From: DATFPQ01 sp035264765
GTDB taxonomy: Bacteria > Actinomycetota > Actinomycetes > Actinomycetales > Angustibacteraceae
Reading direction: 5' to 3'
Assembly (NCBI GenBank): GCA_035264765.1
Contig: DATFPQ010000102.1
Span: forward strand, 1 to 9,470
DNA length: 9,470 nucleotides
In this document: one piece after another, positions 6,912-9,470 of the stretch
Layout: the number at the start of each line of letters is the position of its first letter
How positions within the stretch are numbered: the first letter of the stretch is position 1
The notes under the pieces: model-generated
Seen by the model: only the letters and a program-made list of their open reading frames with translations
Told to the model about the DNA's origin: nothing
Database searches by the model: none
Program-made: the position numbers and the translations under genes

Positions 6912-7607
6912 GTGAGCGCTCTGCCCGACGACCCGGCGGCCATGCTGTCCGCCCCCGTCCTGGAGGTGGCGCCGGCGCTGCTCGGCCGGGTGGTGGAGCA
7001 CCGCAGCGAGGACGGCACCGTCGCGGTGCGGCTCACCGAGGTCGAGGCGTACGCCGGCGAGTCCGATCCCGGATCGCACGCGTACGGCGGTCGCACGCCG
7101 CGCACCGAGGTCATGTTCGGGCCGCCGGGCCGGCTCTACGTCTACTTCTCGTACGGCATGCACTGGTGCGTGAACCTGGTGTGCGGCACAGCGGGATCCG
7201 CGTCCGCGGTGCTGCTGCGCGCCGGGGAGGTGGTGGAGGGGCTCGAGCTCGCCCGCTCGCGGCGCCCGGCCGCGCGGGTCGACCGCGACCTGGCCCGCGG
7301 CCCGGCGCGGCTGGCCCAGGCACTGGGGATCGACGGGAGTCTGGACGGCGCGGTCCTCGGCGGGTCGCGGTCCGACGCGCCGGTGCGCCTGCTGAACGGT
7401 AACGGGACGGCAGGCCGTCTGCAGACCGGCCCTCGGGTGGGCGTCAGTGGAGCCGGCGGCGACGGCGAGCTGTTCCCGTGGCGGTTCTGGCTGGACGGCG
7501 AGCGGTCCGTCTCGGCGTACCGCCCCGGCGTGGCCCGGCGCCATCGGGCAGGCTTGTCCTCGAACGCGGGCGACGGACGCCCGCACCGGCGGAGGGGCCC
7601 GGCGTGA
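6912..7607 (+). CDS. mpg: Methylpurine (3-methyladenine) DNA glycosylase, AAG/MPG family
   Basis: Base-excision repair enzyme that removes alkylated or deaminated purines from DNA. The 231-residue product shows the family pattern in order: LTEVEAYAG (41-49, Glu45 matching the catalytic Glu of human AAG); SHAYGGRTPR (55-64); MFGPPGRLYVYFSYGMHWCVNLV (68-90), the conserved core that contacts DNA; AVLLRAGEVVEG (99-110); LARGPARLAQALGI (127-140); and RVGVS (175-179) before the last strand. Residues 205-231 form an Arg/Gly-rich tail beyond the usual fold. The GTG at 6912 has no clear ribosome site; an ATG at 6942 would shorten the protein by 10 residues. The stop TGA overlaps the tyrS GTG, and the end of this gene also encodes the tyrS ribosome site. 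An mpg-tyrS pair is known from mycobacteria (Rv1688-Rv1689). Confidence 0.93.
   Translation: MSALPDDPAAMLSAPVLEVAPALLGRVVEHRSEDGTVAVRLTEVEAYAGESDPGSHAYGGRTPRTEVMFGPPGRLYVYFSYGMHWCVNLVCGTAGSASAVLLRAGEVVEGLELARSRRPAARVDRDLARGPARLAQALGIDGSLDGAVLGGSRSDAPVRLLNGNGTAGRLQTGPRVGVSGAGGDGELFPWRFWLDGERSVSAYRPGVARRHRAGLSSNAGDGRPHRRRGPA
7591..7597 (+). promoter_or_regulatory. Shine-Dalgarno site of tyrS, inside the end of mpg
   Basis: GGAGGGG lies 6 nt before the GTG at 7604. It decides the tyrS start within a long open frame that extends upstream to 7478, and it shows that tyrS initiates on its own site although its start codon overlaps the mpg stop. Confidence 0.8.
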
Positions 7608-8872
7608 CCGACATCCTGGACGAGCTGCACTGGCGCGGTCTGGTGGCACAGGCCACCGACGAGGCCGCGCTGCGCGAGGCGCTCGCCGCCGGACCGGTCA
7701 CCTACTACTGCGGGTTCGACCCCACGGCGCCGAGCCTGCACATGGGCAACCTGGTTCAGCTGATCACCATGCGGCGGCTCCAGAACGCCGGGCACCGGCC
7801 GATCGCCCTGGTCGGGGGCTCCACCGGCCTGATCGGTGACCCGAAGCCGACCGCCGAACGCACGCTCAACAGCCCCGAGACGGTCGCATCCTGGGTGGAG
7901 ACCTTGCGCGAGCAGGTGTCCCGCTTCCTCCGGCCGGACGGTCCCAACCCGGTCGAGGTGGTCAACAACCTCGACTGGACGGCCCCGCTGTCCGCCCTGG
8001 ACTTCCTCCGCGACATCGGCAAGCACTTCCGGGTGAACCGCATGCTCGCCAAAGAGGCGGTGAGCGCCCGCCTCGACAGCCAGGACGGCATCAGCTACAC
8101 CGAGTTCAGCTACCAGATCCTCCAGGGGATGGACTTCCTCGAGCTGTACCGCAAGTACGGGTGCGTGCTGCAGCTCGGCGGCAGCGACCAGTGGGGCAAC
8201 CTCACCGCCGGCGTCGACCTCATCCACCGGGTCGAGCAGGTCTCCGTCCACGCGCTCACGACGACGCTGATCACCAAGTCGGACGGCACCAAGTACGGGA
8301 AGACCGAGGGGGGCGGCACGGTCTGGCTGGACGCGGAGATGATGTCGCCGTACGCCTTCTACCAGTTCTGGCTCAATGCCGAGGACTCCCAGGTGGGGCG
8401 GCTGCTGCGCGTGTTCACCTTCCGCAGCCGCGAGGAGATCGAGGCGCTCGAGCAGGCGACGCGGGAGCGGCCGCAGGCCCGGGAGGGGCAGCGCGTGCTC
8501 GCGGCCGACGTCACCACCCTGGTGCACGGGGAGCGGGCGACGGAGCAGGCCATCGCGGCCAGCCAGGCGCTGTTCGGGCGGGGAGCGCTCACCGAGCTGG
8601 ACGAGCAGACCCTGCGCGACGCGACCGCCGAGCTGGCCCGTGCCACGGTGGGGGTGGGGACCCCCGTCGTCGAGGCGTTCGTCGCGGCCGGCCTCGCGCC
8701 CAGCCGCAGCGGTGCCCGACGGACCATCAGCGAGGGCGGGGCCTACATCAACAACACCAAGGTGGACGACGTCGACGCCGTCCTCGCCGCCGACCAGCTG
8801 CTGCACGGGCGGTACGTGGTGCTTCGGCGCGGCCGCAAGGCGCTCGCGGCCGGTGTGGCGGACGGTGCCTGA
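7604..8872 (+). CDS. tyrS: Tyrosyl-tRNA synthetase
   Basis: Charges tRNA-Tyr with tyrosine; a cytoplasmic class I synthetase, normally a homodimer. In the 422-residue product: YYCGFDPTAPS (34-44), with the tyrosine-binding Tyr35; the HIGH-box equivalent HMGN (46-49); TEFSYQILQGMD (166-177), with Tyr170, Gln174 and Asp177 contacting tyrosine; GGSDQWGN (192-199); and the KMSKS-loop equivalent KYGKT (230-234). A C-terminal S4-type RNA-binding domain covers about 358-422 (SRSGARRTISEGGAYINN). The second His of the HIGH box is Asn, which I believe is tolerated in other actinobacterial TyrRS. Length is normal. GTG 7604 is preferred because of GGAGGGG just upstream; the 42 codons available further upstream are an alternate frame of mpg. 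No T-box leader is visible. The rRNA promoter starts 17 bp after its stop, with no terminator seen. Confidence 0.97.
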   Translation: MTDILDELHWRGLVAQATDEAALREALAAGPVTYYCGFDPTAPSLHMGNLVQLITMRRLQNAGHRPIALVGGSTGLIGDPKPTAERTLNSPETVASWVETLREQVSRFLRPDGPNPVEVVNNLDWTAPLSALDFLRDIGKHFRVNRMLAKEAVSARLDSQDGISYTEFSYQILQGMDFLELYRKYGCVLQLGGSDQWGNLTAGVDLIHRVEQVSVHALTTTLITKSDGTKYGKTEGGGTVWLDAEMMSPYAFYQFWLNAEDSQVGRLLRVFTFRSREEIEALEQATRERPQAREGQRVLAADVTTLVHGERATEQAIAASQALFGRGALTELDEQTLRDATAELARATVGVGTPVVEAFVAAGLAPSRSGARRTISEGGAYINNTKVDDVDAVLAADQLLHGRYVVLRRGRKALAAGVADGA

Positions 8873-8889
8873 ACGGTCACTGGGCGGAT

Positions 8890-8919
8890 TTGACTGTCCC
8901 GACGGCGGCCCCCTAACGT
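8890..8919 (+). promoter_or_regulatory. Main candidate rRNA promoter (P1)
   Basis: TTGACT (8890-8895) and TAACGT (8914-8919) with an 18-nt spacer form a strong housekeeping-sigma promoter; the -35 matches 5/6 and the -10 keeps the TAnnnT form. Transcription would start near 8926, giving a leader of about 480 nt before mature 16S rRNA. The -35 begins 17 bp after the tyrS stop. Confidence 0.7.
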
Positions 8920-8961
8920 AGTCGACGTCAGCCCGCCAGGGAGGAACAGACACCGCACGGT

Positions 8962-8983
8962 GGCTGGTCCCGCGGGACTGGCC
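8962..8983 (+). other. Strong hairpin in the rRNA leader
   Basis: The DNA includes the perfect 12-bp palindrome GTCCCGCGGGAC (8967-8978). With two G-U pairs and three further G-C pairs, the RNA forms a 9-bp stem closing a CGCG loop. The flanks GAGG (8941-8944) and CCTC (8985-8988) can pair around it. It would be the first large structure on a P1 transcript. There is no U-run, so it is not a classical terminator. Confidence 0.5.
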
Positions 8984-9035
8984 TCCTCGCAGCACCGGGC
9001 TCCGTCCCGGGGGTCCATCGCGCCACTCGGTGCGG

Positions 9036-9063
9036 GCGACCGGCCCACAGGGCCTGCTAGAGT
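9036..9063 (+). promoter_or_regulatory. Second candidate rRNA promoter (P2)
   Basis: GCGACC (9036-9041), 16 nt, then TGC-TAGAGT (9058-9063). The -10 is a good actinobacterial form and has a TGN extension, while the -35 matches TTGACC in 4 of 6 positions. A GGCCC/GGGCC hairpin sits in the spacer. Tandem promoters are usual for rRNA operons of actinobacteria, which supports the call. Confidence 0.4.
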
Positions 9064-9146
9064 AGGACCTCGGCCTCCACAGCAGGACAGATCCAGACCG
9101 GGCGGGCGTTGACCTGACCGTGCTGGGCTCCTCGACGCGGGCCGGG

Positions 9147-9152
9147 TACAGT
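9147..9152 (+). promoter_or_regulatory. Possible third rRNA -10 box
   Basis: TACAGT fits the TAnnnT form. No -35 lies at 16-19 nt; the nearest good one, TTGACC at 9109-9114, is 32 nt away. It may be a -10 that needs an activator, or chance. Confidence 0.2.
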
Positions 9153-9215
9153 GAGACAGCAGCACACAGTCGCCCCGAACGAGAGCCGGAAGGCTTGGGT
9201 TCGGTGCGCGCCTGA

Positions 9216-9239
9216 TCCTTGAGAACTCAACAGCGTGCC
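9216..9239 (+). promoter_or_regulatory. boxA-type antitermination / pre-16S processing element
   Basis: CTTGAGAACTCAACAGCGTGCC closely resembles the CTTTGAGAACTCAA-CAGTGTG motif found ahead of 16S rRNA in Streptomyces, mycobacteria and other actinobacteria. There it acts as boxA for Nus-factor antitermination and lies near the pre-16S cleavage region. It lies about 170 nt upstream of the mature 16S end. Confidence 0.75.
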
Positions 9240-9276
9240 AAAAATCGATGCCATTAGTTTTACCCCGTTTTTGGTG
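9236..9276 (+). other. Leader stem-loop next to boxA
   Basis: CCAAAAA (9238-9244) pairs with TTTTTGG (9268-9274); G-U pairs at both ends extend it to about 10 bp around a 21-nt loop. It partly overlaps the boxA element, and could be a Nus-complex element or one side of the pre-16S processing fold. Confidence 0.4.
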
Positions 9277-9374
9277 GGTCTGGTGCGTTCCCTCTTTGTG
9301 TGGGGGTGTGCTGGGTCTGCTGTTTCCGGCCCCTGGTTGTTGTGGGGGGTTGGTCTCTTCGGTGGTGTGCTCTT

Positions 9375-9392
9375 CCTCGCCAGTGGGGGAGG
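9375..9392 (+). other. Small hairpin just upstream of 16S rRNA
   Basis: CCTC (9375-9378) pairs with GAGG (9389-9392), and CC (9380-9381) with GG (9386-9387), around an AGTG loop with one mismatch. It ends about 13 nt before the mature 16S start. It may instead be part of a larger pairing with sequence beyond the window. Confidence 0.3.
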
Positions 9393-9405
9393 GCGTTTTG
9401 AGACA

Positions 9406-9470
9406 TCTACGGAGAGTTTGATCCTGGCTCAGGACGAACGCTGGCGGCGTGCTTAACACATGCAAGTCGA
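9406..9470 (+). rRNA. rrs: 16S ribosomal RNA, 5' end (partial)
   Basis: The universal 16S opening GAGAGTTTGATCCTGGCTCA starts at 9412 and is followed by GGACGAACGCTGGCGGCGTG and CTTAACACATGCAAGTCGA, all typical of actinobacteria. Aligning AGAGTTTGATC with E. coli numbering puts nucleotide 1 near 9406. The gene runs off the end of the window with about 65 nt present. Confidence 0.97.

Larger units (their letters stand above)
8873..9405 (+). other. rRNA operon control region and 5' leader
   Basis: 533 bp without a protein gene, between tyrS and 16S rRNA. It holds a good promoter (8890-8919), two weaker TAnnnT boxes (9058 and 9147), several GC hairpins (8951-9054), a boxA-type element (9216-9239), a long A/T stem (9236-9276) and a G/T-rich run up to the 16S start. 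The short open frames across it have no family similarity and one runs into 16S rRNA, so they are not genes. Confidence 0.85.

Noticed and set aside
7739..7750. HMGN in place of the HIGH box in TyrRS
   Set aside because: I believe HxGN forms occur in other actinobacterial tyrosyl-tRNA synthetases, and all other active-site motifs are intact, so this is a lineage variant and not a defect.
9109..9152. TTGACC and TACAGT as one promoter
   Set aside because: The spacer is 32 nt, about twice the normal length, so they cannot work as a standard pair.
8873..9405. Attachment site, tRNA or mobile element in the tyrS-16S gap
   Set aside because: No cloverleaf, integrase, transposase or terminal repeats can be seen; the content fits an rRNA control region.
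9235..9456. 73-residue open frame in the rRNA leader
   Set aside because: It overlaps boxA, the leader stem and the 16S rRNA start, and its translation is low-complexity; it is not a gene.

Overview
The window is chromosomal DNA from a high-GC Gram-positive bacterium (Actinomycetota). Evidence: strong G/C bias at third codon positions, several GTG starts, stop/start overlaps, the menaquinone-type 'Sdh1' succinate dehydrogenase family, actinobacterial -10 boxes of the TAnnnT form, and the start of a 16S rRNA gene with the actinobacterial opening. I cannot name the genus. All genes lie on the + strand.

Layout: (1) 56-2904, argG-argH, the last two steps of arginine synthesis, overlapping at TGATG. 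(2) 2905-3074, a non-coding gap with a short inverted repeat and a weak promoter candidate. (3) 3075-6883, a small 94-residue protein of unknown function followed by a complete succinate dehydrogenase/fumarate reductase set: a five-helix membrane subunit, the flavoprotein and the iron-sulfur protein. (4) 6912-8872, a methylpurine DNA glycosylase gene and tyrS (tyrosyl-tRNA synthetase), overlapping by 3 nt. (5) 8873-9405, the control and leader region of a ribosomal RNA operon: one good promoter, two weaker -10 candidates, several RNA hairpins and a boxA-type antitermination element. (6) About 9406 to the window end, the first ~65 nt of the 16S rRNA gene.

How the parts work together: argG and argH are translationally coupled and turn citrulline plus aspartate into arginine plus fumarate. 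The sdh genes are tightly packed and should encode one membrane complex that links succinate oxidation to the quinone pool. mpg and tyrS are housekeeping genes. No terminator is visible between tyrS and the rRNA promoter, so tyrS messages may run into the rRNA leader.

I see no mobile element, CRISPR array, tRNA or defence system, and no clear sign of a wholly new system. The parts most worth a second look are the unknown small protein heading the sdh cluster, the Cys/His set in the SdhC-like membrane subunit, the E. coli-type (long) ArgG, and the structured rRNA leader.
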